DNA from: Botryotinia globosa
Lineage: Eukaryota > Ascomycota > Leotiomycetes > Helotiales > Sclerotiniaceae
Assembly (NCBI GenBank): GCA_014898425.1
Contig: RCSZ01000007.1
Coordinates: 1,612,001 to 1,676,000, forward strand
Length of the DNA stretch: 64,000 nucleotides
Reading direction: 5' to 3'
The notes beneath the pieces are model-generated. The model ran no database searches. It was not told the origin of the DNA and saw nothing but the letters and a program-made list of their open reading frames with translations. The position numbers were made by a program, and so were the translations under genes. Positions 25,494-41,353 of this stretch are shown here, piece by piece. Positions within the stretch are counted from its first letter, which is position 1. Every line of letters begins with the position of its first letter.

Positions 25494-26589
25494 ATGTCTG
25501 CCATCAACAAGATCGTGGCTACCAGCCCTTCCCACGCCAACCCATCTGAGCTTGAGAACAGCATCGCTACTGCTCTCTATGACCTCGAGTCCAACACCCC
25601 AGACTTGAAGGCTGCTTTGAGACCTCTTCAATTCTCTTCTGCTAAGGAGGTTAGTTCACAATTTTCCTTTTGTCCGTGTGATTAACTCGCAGATGTACTT
25701 TCGATGTGCTCTGTGTATGCTTGTTCTCCCCGCAACATTTTCGCAATCGCAAAATGGGAATGCAGCTTTTATCGACCTTTGATAATTTTACGATTGATGC
25801 CGACATTTCGAATTATCACTTTCGTATACCGTATACTAGACGACATTTCATCAAAAATCAAACATTGGGTTAGATATCACTTTTTCTTCGAAAGTTTCGA
25901 AATGTAAACATACGAGGGAAAAAGGATATTCTTTGGTCAATTGGGAAAGCAAGATGAAATGAACTTGATGACGATACATTATACAAATTGAGAGTTGGGG
26001 ATGTCGGTGTTGATGGTGGAATCGAACGGGCTGCGGACCATGTCTTGAGACTGGAGATCGCGAGCTGACTTTAATCAAATTTTAGATTGAAGTTGGCCAC
26101 GGCAAGAAGGCTATTGCCATCTTTGTCCCCGTTCCTTCCCTCGTTGCTTTCCACAAGGTTCAACAACGGTATGTATTTCTATCACTCCATAACATGTTGA
26201 CAATTCTCTAATGATGGAATAGTCTCACCCGTGAGCTCGAGAAGAAGTTCTCTGACCGTCACGTCTTGATCCTTGCTGGTCGTCGTATCCTTCCCCGCCC
26301 AAAGAGATCCAACAGATCCAGAACCTCCCTCACCCAAAAGCGTCCTCGTTCCAGAACTTTGACTGCTGTCCACGACGCTATCCTTACCGATATCGTCTAC
26401 CCAGTTGAGATTGTCGGAAAGCGTCTCCGCACCAAGGAGGATGGAAGCAAGATCTTGAAGGTTATCCTCGATGAGAAGGAGAAGGGAGGTGTTGATCACA
26501 GACTCGATACCTACTCTGATGTTTACAAGAGATTGACTGGCCGTACCGTCACTTTCGAGTTCCCACAAGGAAGCTCCGCTGAATACTAA
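25494..26589 (+). CDS. rps7: Ribosomal protein eS7 (40S subunit)
   Basis: Three exons: 25494..25649, 26086..26168 and 26223..26589, total 606 nt, 201 residues, the usual eS7 length. Splice sites are GTTAGT/TTTAG and GTATGT/AATAG, with phases 0 and 2. Diagnostic stretches are [20 protein letters not shown], the basic [20 protein letters not shown], and [19 protein letters not shown]. The protein is a component of the small ribosomal subunit and of small-subunit biogenesis. The first intron is 436 bp, far longer than the second (54 bp), a pattern common in ribosomal protein genes; it might carry regulatory sequence or a snoRNA (see findings). The start ATG lies in a good context (GCAAGCATGTC). 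Convergent with the O-GlcNAc transferase gene. Confidence 0.97.
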
Positions 26590-27630
26590 ATTATTCACGC
26601 TTTGTTGAAATGGGTTTCTCTTTGGAGGGTAACAAAAATGGGAGGCGCAATAGTTAGGCTTTATGAATGAATATCAAAAGCTTTCTGTGTCATACTGATA
26701 TACCAATTTGTTTTACAATGGAGTTCAAGGATTTTTAGAACTTTATTGTTTGATTGATGTCGTCTGATTCAAATGCATTTTGATTTGTACACGTGATGTG
26801 ATTTGATGTTCACCGTGATATTGCAGATGTGGAAGACATTAACAAGTACCCTCGTCAACGTTCATTAATATCACCCTACTCTCTCACTCCATTCATGGAC
26901 CCGTCACTCGAGTAAGGGATTCTACGTATTTATCTACACACACGTATCCCTTTTGCGCTTCTCTTCAACCTCTCAACCTTCATTCCCAACCCCCAGTATC
27001 ATCACAACGCACATATACTCACTCTATTCTACACCACATACACACACACATCACAGAAATCCTATAAGCTCCAAGAGGGCTAAAGAGAAGAATTAATCAC
27101 AAAGATAAAGTCACCAAACCAAGTAAACTTTCGCGCTCGAGAAACATAGTCTATTGATTTCCTTTCTTTTCATCGCCTTCCTTTCTCCAAAGCCACGTGT
27201 GTAGATATCCCATCCCTATCCATCTGAGCTTTACCGACAAGACCAGCCATCCCCCTCGACCCCCCAGGAGAAGAGTCAGAAAAAAAGTATTACAAAAAAT
27301 CAGAAAAATTATATCAAAAAGAAAAAAGGAAAGAGAAAAAACGCCCCCAACATGAGAATCCTCATCTTCTTTTACCTATAACCCTAGTATAGCCTAATGC
27401 CCTTGAGTAGTATATTCCAAAATCGATCCGATTTCTATGGTATCCAAACATCCCTACCCCATATCGCCCCAAAACCACCGTCGCCATCGCCATCCATATG
27501 ATATCCAAAAATGCCTCGAAAAAGACTCCATACATCGCCCGAAACGAAGAATGAACGCCCGACTACCTCCATCCTATCACAAACATGTCGTATGACATCT
27601 CCCAAGCGTCTACACCCCCAACATAACAAC
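26590..27630. other. Convergent 3' intergenic region
   Basis: Lies between the stops of two convergent genes. It contains the 3' flank of RPS7 and a CA/CT-rich stretch with ACACAC runs near 27040. No gene recognised; ORFs at 27435-27689 and 27511-27762 overlap each other and have no signature. Confidence 0.6.
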
Positions 27631-30600
27631 TCAACGAATGTAAATATCGCCTCCCTCACCGTCCACCCACCTCTTCCAGGCAATATCATACGCCTCCTCC
27701 AAATCTCTCACCCACCTCCTGGTATCAAAAAGTGCACAATCATATCGACTTTCATAGAGTAATCTCCTGAGATCTCCCAATCTCCCTCTGCCTACACCAT
27801 ACCCCGTAGTCGTATCATAGTGAAAGGTTCTTGCGAGTCTTATCGCAAATTCTTCGTATTGTATTTCATCCTTTGCGATGAGTTCCGAAGCGGCCCTTTC
27901 ACCTTCTTCACTTCGAGGTAATGCACCTTTGAGAATTGAGGCTGCCATGCGAGAGCACATCTTATATTTGTAGCGTGGTAAGGTGAGAAGAGGTGTACTT
28001 GACCAAAGAACATCTGCTGCTGTTGTATGCGCATTGCATTCTGGAGTATCGAGGAACAAATCGCAAACTCGTGCTCGGGAAATATGCAAATGTTTGGGCG
28101 CTACATCTGTAAACCATATTCTGGAAGCCACACTCTCTCCTGCCCATTCTCGTGCCGTTGCTTTCAAATTACTTTCACCCAAGTCAGGAAAGCGCAACAG
28201 CCAAAGAATTGCTTTTGGTACTTTATCCAAAATCCTCAGCCAGGTACGGAAAGTAGTGGGCTCAATCTGAGAACAGTTAGCAGAAGCATCAAGCAGAAGA
28301 CACTGGAAACTGTTAGACATACCTTGTAAAGTTGATTGAAATTCCCAAGAATAATAGCATCGTCAGACAAGCTTGGAAAGAGTTCCTTTCTCATCTTCCA
28401 TCGCGTTGTTTGTTCTTCTTCCCAGGTTGCTTGCTGATCCCTTGGCTCCGATTGAGCATGATCACAGCAGAAGAAGGTATCCCTGCAGAATATGATGTTC
28501 TCCGAATAAACCCAACGATCATCATTGATAGACTGCTCATCCTCAACTTGATCCTCCAAGTCAATATTTCGTCTCCAAGGTCGTAAAGTTTCATGTGGAA
28601 TAGCAGTCTCATCTGCCAGAAGATAGTCACACCACTCAGCTCCTAAGGTTCCAGCAAAGCCCATGAAAGACATCTGAATAGGAGCTGGACGGGCAGCAAA
28701 TACTTCATTGCGAGCGCCTCGAGTGTATCCATTGAGATTCACGAGAATGTGAATATTATCCTGAACAATTTGGTTCACTAAGCGATCGGCAGACCATGAG
28801 CTGACATCACGAAAAACAGGGGCCTCGCGTTCGATTTGTTGTCTATGAATGGAAGTATCGCTAGCAGTTGTGGCATAGCAAAAGGCTTTTGCTCGTGACG
28901 GATTGTGGAATCCAAAGACAGATTGCATCCTAAATTTTGATGAGCATAGTGGTGCAAAGGAAGGTCAGAAAAGAAACTTACAAATGTGCTAACGGATGAT
29001 TGTTGAAGTCAGAAGAAACATATCCAATATTGAGGTGGGGTCTTGGAGGAGACGGGGGAGGAAACACGGAGCCTTGCATCCAAGGAGACCGCAACGTAGA
29101 TGCTGAAATTCTGAGAGCGTTTCGTTGAGAAATCTGCCGTATATCTTTCGCAGACAATGGGCAAGTGAAAGTATGGAACGGTAACACGGTAGGTGCCGAT
29201 GGTACTGACAGGTTGCTTGGAAATTGAGGCCGAGGATAAAAACTAGGAGGATATTCCCTCTTCTTGACATATCTGTCTTGATACCATCGACGAGTGGCAC
29301 GTTTTGTGGCACGTTCAACCAAACGAACAATTCGAGCTCCTTCCCAGCGATGTCCAGTCCAGGCGCCAAGCGCAGTCTGAATACTTTGTCTCTTCTCCTG
29401 CGGCCATTCACCACCACAATCAGCGGCTTCGAGTTGTCGAAGAAAATGGTTGAATGCTTGGCCCTGCAAAGTTCCGCGACCCCAAATTGATCCTTCCTTC
29501 AATTGTTTGGCGACAATATCAACAACTCGCTTCATCAGTCCTCCACCATGTTTATTCGGATTTGCTTCCGATATCATTCCATCATCGTCTACATGCCAAC
29601 GATCTCGTTTACCGCCATCAAGGATAACGCCCCCTCTTCCTTTCCAGTCACAGACTGAATTCAAAGCGTTGGAAAGACCGCAAACTGCTTCCGCAAAATC
29701 AGGACTTGCTTTTACGGCTCTTTTGTAGTACACAATGGCATCGCTTGTACGTCCTTGATCTTTGACAGCATTTGCTAGATTTGCCAAAGCAATGTCAAAT
29801 GTTCCATCGCAATGCACTGCTTGCTCGTACATCTTAATCGCAGCTGGAAGCTGACCGATATCCTTGAGTAGACTCCCCAAATTGGTGTAGAGGTGCGCAT
29901 GTCTGGAATCCAGTCGCAACCCATAATTATAGTAAGCAAGTGCTAAAGCGACACCGCTACCAGCAACGACTCCAGGTATCGCAGTATTATTTGCGGTGTC
30001 CCGAGATGGAATTGGTCGATGAGCTGCGGGTTGTTGTACGCTTGCCAGAAGGATACCAACATTATTAGCTGTTGATGGACTGGGCTGCAACGATAAAGAT
30101 AAATAATACAATGCGAGGATGTCTCCGACACCTGTAGGCATTCTTGAAATCCGCTGTGATGTATTATTGGACATGGCATCTTGGAAGATCTTGGCTAAGG
30201 ACAACAGAGAATTACTCGTAGTTGATATGGCAGCCTTTCGGGCTAATCCTTCGGGAATATATCGAAGACCAGGGAGTTCCCCGTTTCTCGCGAATACAAG
30301 TGATTTTGACTCCAACGCCTTTTCAGGGGGCAATAGCAAAGGTGCTGAGTTTGGCGTCGAGGCAGTATCGGTACGCATTCCAGGAAAACAGTCAAGGGTC
30401 AGGCTATGGATTATCCTGCGAATGAGTCCTTGAATTCCGCCAATTCCTTTCCCTGCACTTATGACAACGGCATCCTCGAAAGCTTTAGATGCTGCACTGA
30501 CATCACCGAGAGCGTACAGCATATTACCTTTAGCATGTATGAGGGCTAGCAGTCGACCATTTTCAGCTCCAGGTATTGCGAATCCACTTGAACCAAACCC

Positions 30601-32520
30601 AGCCTTTTCAGAACTACCTTCAAGTCTTTCACTCACAATTGAACGGCGGTCCCTATCGTCGTAGTCGACAACTGGATCAGAAGTGGTACTCGCGAAATCG
30701 TGAAACTCTCGGTCAGTACTACTCGACGTCTCGCTGTAATGATCATGATGATCATCCGATTTAGGAATCCGTAAAGACCGCTCTACAAATTCAATGATAG
30801 CAACCGCTTCCTGGCCGCGATGATCACCACATAGAAGACCTATCAGATGTTCAACAGCCTCAAAATAATTAGGACGAAGGTTGACAGATTTCCGCCAGTT
30901 GGCCTCTGCTTCATCGCGTCTCTGTAGGCATAAAAGTGTTGCCGCCAGGTTTGAGATTGCTTCCACATGCCTAAGATTAACGTAAGCTAGGGTGTCATTT
31001 CAATGGCGTTGTATAGCATACCTTGGGTCTATAACGATTATCTTCTCATACCAGTCTCGCGCTCTATTGTAGTCTTCTAACCCATATGCAAGACACCCCC
31101 CTAATAACATGCCATCAATCCAAGTCCAGTGACTTTCCTCGCAAAGACTAGCAAGAAGATCCAGTGCTTCTTGAGCGTTAGATGTGGGAGATGATATGCT
31201 GTGCTGCGACAGTTGAAAAGAAGGCACGTAGTGACCTGCTCCCATCACTTGGTTCATAGACCGCGAGTATCTCCCGTCCGATGGGTCCGTGAAGCCATAA
31301 GAATTACGGTGACTGAGACTTGGGCGATGGCTTCTCAAAGGGGTACCATCTTGAGAGGGCCCTGGCGAGGAGAAAGTTGAGCTCGGGTGCCTTGGTGGTT
31401 TGGGGTATATAACACTTTTGGCATAGGGCTTAGAGCCATGAGATAGTCTATTCTGTCGATTCTCCTTTTTCGTCTGATGTAAATAAGCCAAGAGATCTAC
31501 ATAGATAGCGTGCGCCCAGGAAAGTGTCTTTTCCTTAAATTGGGCATTTCCAGGCCTACTCAGTGGCTGGATCAAGGTACTCGAAGGGTCAGAAAACACT
31601 GCATTGCTGCTGCCACCAATTTGATACAGGTTTTGTTGCATAGAATCATATGATTGTGAGTGATCATCCATCCGTGGAAATGATAAATCTCTATGGAGTG
31701 GCGGGTTAACATTGGCGAATTCGGATTGCCGTAGAGGGTGAACCCCTCCAAAGTACTCCGATCCAAGCTTTACATGTTGAAAGTCATGACCTCCATATGT
31801 GTGGTCCTTATAAGCCGCTGGCCGGTAGGGAGTGTAACTTCCATCTGGCCAGTATGGGCCGTATAGACCTCCATCGTTTGATGCAGTAGGGCCAGGTCCA
31901 GGTTGGTAAGCCGGCTGTCGCGCCGTTGGAACGGAGAACCCAGTCGGTGAGAAATAAGAAGGGATCTGGTGCATAGGTGACACATGGCCCGGGGAACTAT
32001 AAAAATTGGTTTGAAGAGGGGTAAATGGTGTCCAATTCTGCGACGATAAATTATTTACTCGCTGATCAAGATTATTGAAATTATTTGGCGAATTAAAATT
32101 CCATCCAGATCCTGCCATACCATTCGACCCATCTGAGTATGCTGAACCTCCCGAGGCATCAAGTACAACGTGCTTCAAAGCCGGTGCCTTGCTAGACCAC
32201 TGCACAGGAGTTCCATCATACCCCGCGGCTAGTGTCCCATTTGGAGTTTTCCGCCTCAGCATGTGCTCTCCACCAAAGTCTTGATCTGATGTACTGCGAC
32301 TAACCGCTAGAGGTCTTTGATATTCATTGCCATCGATTGGGTAGGGGCGATGGAGAGGGGAAAGTGTGGAGGAACTGAGATTTCTAGAATTTCGATATGG
32401 TAACGGCGCAGGTCGATCTGCTCTCCCAGTCTGAGGGGGAGGTTCGAACGGAGGGTTTCCATATCCAGGAGTCGCGCCCAGCTGCTGCGAAGGATAACGT
32501 CGGGCAATTTGAGGATTCAT
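27631..32520 (-). CDS. ogt: TPR-containing O-GlcNAc transferase-like enzyme (GT41)
   Basis: Four exons: 32520..31022, 30970..28982, 28929..28323 and 28266..27631; total 4731 nt, 1576 residues. Introns are 43-56 bp with GTATGC, GTAAGT, GTATGT donors and phases 2, 2 and 0. Residues 1-430 are a low-complexity Pro/Ser/Tyr-rich leader. TPR units follow (around 450-560 and again 800-900, for example HLYTNLGSLLKDIGQLPAAI). The catalytic part has the GT41 signatures NIGYVSSDFNNHPLAHLMQS, NLNGYTRGARNEVFAARPAP, NFNQLYK and VAPKHLH, whose Lys matches the catalytic Lys of animal OGT, plus HTTAADVLW. This family adds N-acetylglucosamine (or, in some plants, fucose) to Ser/Thr of cytosolic and nuclear proteins. 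Such enzymes occur in filamentous fungi but not in common yeasts. Sugar donor here is inferred by family. Confidence 0.9.
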
Positions 32521-32908
32521 ATTTCATTGCTTGTAAGTTTAGTATTTGGAAAAATAACAAATGGGTATATATTGCAAAAAAAAATTGGGTCATAGAATGA
32601 AGTAGATGGTTGATTCATGAAAACCAAGGTGTGCCAATGCCTGCACGAAGGAGGGGAATTATTTCTCTTCTGCTCATTTCTGCTTGTCATATGCAGTAGC
32701 CCGAGGGCGTAGGTCGTCTTGACGTCGCGGCAATGCCGGTTTTCTCTTTTGGAGCCTTTCCTCGAAGAATCGAAGTAGGGTAATAGGAATAGGAACAGGA
32801 ATAGGAATAGGAATGGTAAAAATTATTGATGGGAAGCTCTGAGAGTCTTAGGGCCCTGCAAAACGGTCGAAGTGGAGCATTCCTTGGGTGCGTAGTGGGT
32901 GAAAGTGG

Positions 32909-32943
32909 TGCGGTGGGTGCGGTGGGTGCGGTGGGTGCAGTGC
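32909..32943. repeat. GGTGGGTGC minisatellite
   Basis: About four units of a 9-bp repeat; minus-strand reading gives His/Thr/Arg runs. Confidence 0.8.
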
Positions 32944-33390
32944 GTAAAATGATGCGGATGCGTTGCAAGGCTTATCGTAACTGGAAAGCTCTTGGTGTAA
33001 AAAAATAAATACAGACAGCCAGACAGAGACAAGGGACTGGAGGAAGACGAGCAGTGGGGAAATGATAATTCAATAGAGAGAGGTCAGTCGCGATTCGTGA
33101 AGCGATAGGCAAAAGGTCAGGGCAGAGAAAGGCAAGACAAGACAAGGCAAGGCAAGGCAAGGTAAGGAAAGGAAAGGTAAGGTAAAAGGTAGAATGAGAG
33201 CGGGATGAGGATTAATAAAGAATGGCTGATTGATGATGAGGAGTAGGTGGGTAGTCCGTTTTCCTAGTCAAAAAGAATGTTTGTTCCTTTGAGGGAAAGA
33301 TCTATCTATCTATGATAATGAAATCATTTCTTTCTTTTGGGAGAGAGGGGGAGAAAGGGAGGGGTTATGATTTGAAGATGGTAGGTAAAT

Positions 33391-33437
33391 TGAAGACTGA
33401 AGACTGAAGACTGAAGACTGAAGATTGAAGATTGAAA
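33391..33437. repeat. GACTGAA heptanucleotide array
   Basis: Four perfect units followed by two GATTGAA variants, a C-to-T difference in the array. Confidence 0.85.
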
Positions 33438-34875
33438 CTTGAGAGGGAGGGAAGATTAAAGTTGTAAGAAGTAAGTTTCGGGTTCGGTTGTTGATGATAC
33501 AAGGTACAGACAGTATGTAGTTGGGTAGGTGAGGTGAGGTGAGAGAGGTGAGGTGAGAGAGGGAGGTGAGAGCATCTAGAGATAGATTACCATACAAATA
33601 AAATACTGTAGATACTGTAGATACAAAGTAGATGGAGATAGAATGTAGTCAGTATTACTTCGTACACGGTTAATCCAAATTCATCAACTCGGATCCAATC
33701 CTGCAGGAAATGGATGGGTATGGGAAAAGAAGGCAAAGCACAGATAAAGAACAAGGTTTAATTTCAAGGAATGCATCCAATCATTCTCAAGAGAACAAGG
33801 CCATGATGGCTGAAGCGCCTCTCAGCTTCTTTTGCCTATAGTGGAGGTATCCATGTACCACCAACACCAAGTTCACTACGAGAAATCCCTTCATGTCTTT
33901 CTTCGTGCGTCAGCAGGAGTCAGCGTAACATACATACGAACGAACGAATCTTCATTCAACCTCGAAATCTCTAGGTAGGTAGCGACATGGAATTCGTTGC
34001 GAGAAATATGAGAGTGAAACAAAAAAACTTTGAAATACAAGCTTTTATACCAAACTCCACAAGGTGGATTGGATTTTAAGGTTACTCTATGAATTCTTAA
34101 TCTCTCAAATGCTTGCATCTACTGTTTATATACCACAATTTCAATAAAATAAAATTGCATCTACTCGGTCAAAATCAAAACAATGGCACCTCGGCGCCGT
34201 AGACTGCCATTCCACCCCTCCACTCATCATCGACCATTTTATGCACTACCCCTGTTGTGATCATCGCTGCGCAAACCAATGAGATGATATTATAGCCCAA
34301 TTGGCACCGGTGCGCCGAAGCGTATAACTACTATCTGTCAAGATGAGTGAGTATGCAGTCACAAACATGAGGCGAACTTTCGAATAGCCGGTCAAATCAA
34401 TTCATATGTGAATCAAGAATTCATAAACCATTACAACCGTTTCGGAAGAAGGATATGCTGTGGTAACTAGCCGGACAATTGCTTTCTTGGTTTCGAAAGC
34501 TTGCTGAAAGCACGAATCGAACCACCCAATAAAGGGGAGGGAATTTTCGACTCGAAGCCTTGACAAGTATTGCCGGTATCGTCTTTAGGGGGTGTGAAGA
34601 TGATTTGCTGGGGCGTTTGACAAATACTGACGGCTAGTGCCAGTGTCGACGCGTCCCTTCGAGTATATATATTCTCGACTACTTTCTTGGCATCCTCTTG
34701 GGCATTCTCATATATTGGGACATTCACATCAATTCACGCGTAAGTTAACTGTAAATCGAGGAATCACCATGTATGAGATAGCAGATTGGTTTGTTGAATC
34801 ATTGACATTGCTCCCCCAGCCTATTGTGAAGTATGTAGCCCGTGAAACATTGCGATTAATGAAGTAAATTTTGAT

Positions 34876-35671
<796 letters not shown>

Positions 35672-36186
35672 GGTGACTATGGGGTGGAATCGGTTTGGTG
35701 GGAATGGTGTCGACGATTGATTCTGTTGAGATCAAAATTCACAATCTGTAGAAATTCTTCAAATTGGTATGTGTGGAAAACTTTCGGTTAACCAAGCTAG
35801 TCCGGTTTAAGGCAAGGTTGACAGCATCGATCCAGATGTATGTATACCTATCATATAAGGTCACAAGAATACAAGGGTACACCAACTACAAACCGCAGGG
35901 TTCATGGCCAGGTGTAAGGCTGAGTACTCAGATATGCTATGCTTCAGCAGCTACTTAGGTATTAATTACCGGAAGACAAATGTTACAATAATGTTATTAA
36001 TAACAAACAATCACCTCAATCAGAAATCACAACTGAACCATTATTTAGATGATCTAATAGCTATTATTGTATACCTAATCAACATCGCAATCAAGTCAAC
36101 GAAATTCTTGAATCAAATCTCATCGCGAAACTGCGCCACCAACGCTCCAAATGCCCCCCAGTTCTTTTTGGTAGAAATACTCGTCA
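35672..36186. other. Intergenic region upstream of RPL12
   Basis: A 515-bp gap between the RPL12 start and the SEC23 stop, both minus strand. It should contain the RPL12 promoter and SEC23 terminator. It is AT-rich towards 35950-36110. No gene seen. Confidence 0.6.
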
Positions 36187-38830
<2,644 letters not shown>

Positions 38831-39713
38831 CGTGCGCAACCCTTGAAGCTGAATATTATGTATTCGATAATCGACTGGTAGGAATGTGGGACGAACGAGA
38901 GCGGTCTGAGACAAAGTGGCAAATACCCAGATGCTATGCGATTCCCAATCAGTAGAAAATCAGGAAGTAAACGAATCTAAAGACTCTGCTTTTGTTGCAG
39001 GAGAATGTGTTTTGAGGGTTTGTTGTAGGTATCGAGGCCTTGTGGGAGATAATGCCAGGTAGTTGTTGACTTACCTAATCACGGTCCTTTCACAGGAAAT
39101 AGCCGAATGACAGGTAGCCTCGCCGAGAATGTATCAGACAAATATCATCCATCACTAATCACAGTAGAGGCTCCGATGAAATGACATTGCACATACATGT
39201 ATTTTCACTCTCATTTTGATGACCCTAGAATCAAAAGATTTTGGGGAGATTTGAATTTCCTTATGGATAACATTTTGAGTTACATCTTGGTTCTGAGAAG
39301 CAAAGTATAACATTTCATTTCTATTCTCATGCTTGAAGAAGCTTGGATAGGCAGGAAGGAGTGTGCCAAAAACAATGTTCATTATCCTATGTACCATCAA
39401 AAGTGGTAGATATTGTAAAGATTCGTATTTGTGTGAACAACGAGCGTTACATTAAATTCCTAGTTAGATTACAGCAAACAGGTGCAGTTTTATTCGACAC
39501 ATAGCTCAGATGGGTGAAGGATTCAGGTTTAATTCAGGTATTATAATTATCAGTTACAGTATTAAGTTTTGCAAATGAGCCGAGCTATTCTAGGTGGACA
39601 AATCTCTAAAATCAATACAAGCATCTTGCCTATACATCCCTCAAGCTTTAGATCAAACTCAGCGTTACATGTTCAATTCTGTAAAGCCAGATGCACCTAT
39701 GTCGAGCCACATA
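38831..39713. other. Intergenic region upstream of SEC23
   Basis: No supportable gene. Contains the SEC23 promoter and the 3' flank of the secreted-protein gene. Minus-strand ORFs at 38687-38914 and 39155-39400 are SEC23 intron read-through or have no signature. Confidence 0.55.
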
Positions 39714-40593
39714 TTAATCCTTCTTTCCACCAATTGGAAGACTCTTTGCGAGACCTTCAAGACTTGAGAGGCCTTCAAGACCTTCCGAGAAACCTTCTGA
39801 AAGATCTGAGAACTCTGAGAAATCCGGCAAATCGAAACGCTTTTCAAGATCTCCATATTTCTCATTATCCAATCTAGAATCAAGAGATCTTCTGGCCTTA
39901 GATTTGCTGGCAAGTTCCTTCTTTACAACCTCGAACTGCGCATCTACTTCACTCCCGAGCGCTTTGATCTTCGGTTGGTGGGGGGTTGTGACCTTTTTCT
40001 GGCAAGTATTGTACAAACCGTCTACATTCTTTTGCAGTTTCTCAATTTCCGTCGCAAAGTAAGTTGCATATCGGGTGTTCTGAATCATACTTTTCTATTT
40101 AAATTTGTCAGTACTGCATTCTAGTAACCATCATAACGCATTGTCCAACAGAGCTGTCGCAGTGAAAAAAAAAAGAGAGTAAATGACAAAAGTGTTCAAG
40201 GCAACTTACTCGTTCTTTAAGAGCTTTTGATATTTCTAAGAATTCGGGAGTGAGTTGATGCAACGCAGCTTCAACGTTTGCACTTTCACCCTCACTCATA
40301 GGTTCCGATTGGCTCGCAGCCTTTTCGGCCGACTGAACCGAGCTATAGCAAGTCTTGAATTGCCTATAGAGTTTGATAGATTCGAAGACTCCACCCTTGT
40401 AGTTTTGACACATCTCTGTGACTTTGTGACCCTCTTTAACAACATTTTTAATCTTTTGACTAACATATTGAGTTCTAGATTCAAGGGAGACAGAGACATC
40501 TCGCTGGTTGATTGAGATGGCATTTGAGCTTGGGATAGGACTCGCAAGTGCAAGGGGTGCCAATAGCAGAGCGGAAATATATGAAAGACGCAT
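39714..40593 (-). CDS. Putative small secreted protein
   Basis: Two exons (40593..40210 and 40094..39714; GTAAGT/AATAG, phase 0) give 254 residues. The N-terminus MRLSYISALLLAPLALASPI is a clear signal peptide with a likely cleavage after ALA-SP. The body is helical and charged (for example around residues 45-70 and 130-200), with only a few cysteines, and ends in a repetitive acidic stretch FSEFSDLSEGFSEGLEGLSS. No catalytic signature, no GPI tail and no membrane segment. I do not recognise a family; a secreted cell-wall or host-interface protein is possible. A run of three Arg and dibasic positions (KARR, EKR) near residues 205-230 could be Kex2-type processing sites. Its neighbour 760 bp upstream is another small secreted protein in the same orientation. 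Confidence 0.75.
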
Positions 40594-41353
40594 CTTGTTT
40601 GTTATGGGGCTGAGTTGTAGATGGAGAATTGGGGTGTGATGGAAAAGTGACCAAGAAAAGTACTTCCAGGAGAATCAGTCATGGATATAAATACGTATAA
40701 AAACAGCCAAGCTGCTTAGCTGGGCATGGCATATACGATGAGATTCTGTACATGATCGAGCATCCAGATTTCATACGGGTACATATTCCAAGGGCACTGG
40801 CCGCTGCTAGTACATGTTTCCATACGCATCTAGATTCCAACGGATCGAGATGCCAATGATCTAGCTTTCAAGAACCGGATAGAAAGAGCCAGTCTGCCTC
40901 ATTGAATAAGAATTGCGCAAAGTTGAAGTTTATTAGAAAGAGAGATCAAAGTAGGTATCGTTAGTTTCGTCCAAATCTTGTTGATGTTCATGATATTGAT
41001 GTCCGAGTAAGTAAATAAAGTCCCCACATGCCAAGAGACGCAACCACACTATCACTCGAAATCAACCAATGACCTAGGCTGTTGCAAACTCAAACGTACC
41101 GATCCTGTCGGTAGTCACTATTAGGGCATCTTTAGGATGGAACCTTTTTCAAGAACAGGCACTAAGATCATCTCAAGTCCTCTATTGATCGACAATCTGG
41201 CATTATAGCTGACACTAAATCCCTCACAGAAGAATGATGCGTCATATAATTTTGGATCTACCAGAAGATATGTGGGTAACAGTTTTCCCTCACTGATCGG
41301 TTACCATGCATCCCAAAATACAACATTTGTATTCAAGACATTAATGATTGAAA
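40594..41353. other. Intergenic region between two secreted-protein genes
   Basis: 760 bp holding the promoter of the 254-residue secreted protein and the terminator of its neighbour. Nothing gene-like seen. Confidence 0.6.

Larger units (their letters stand above)
32521..34875. other. Intergenic region with minisatellites
   Basis: Contains the promoter of the GT41 gene and the 3' flank of RPL12. Simple repeats include a GGTGGGTGC array (about 32909-32943), AAGGC runs (33130-33185) and a GACTGAA array (33391-33437). A minus-strand 86-codon frame at 34467-34727 has mildly protein-like composition but no family; I do not call it a gene. Confidence 0.55.

Noticed and set aside
34467..34727. 86-codon minus-strand ORF
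   Set aside because: Mildly protein-like but no family, no splice partner and no supporting context.
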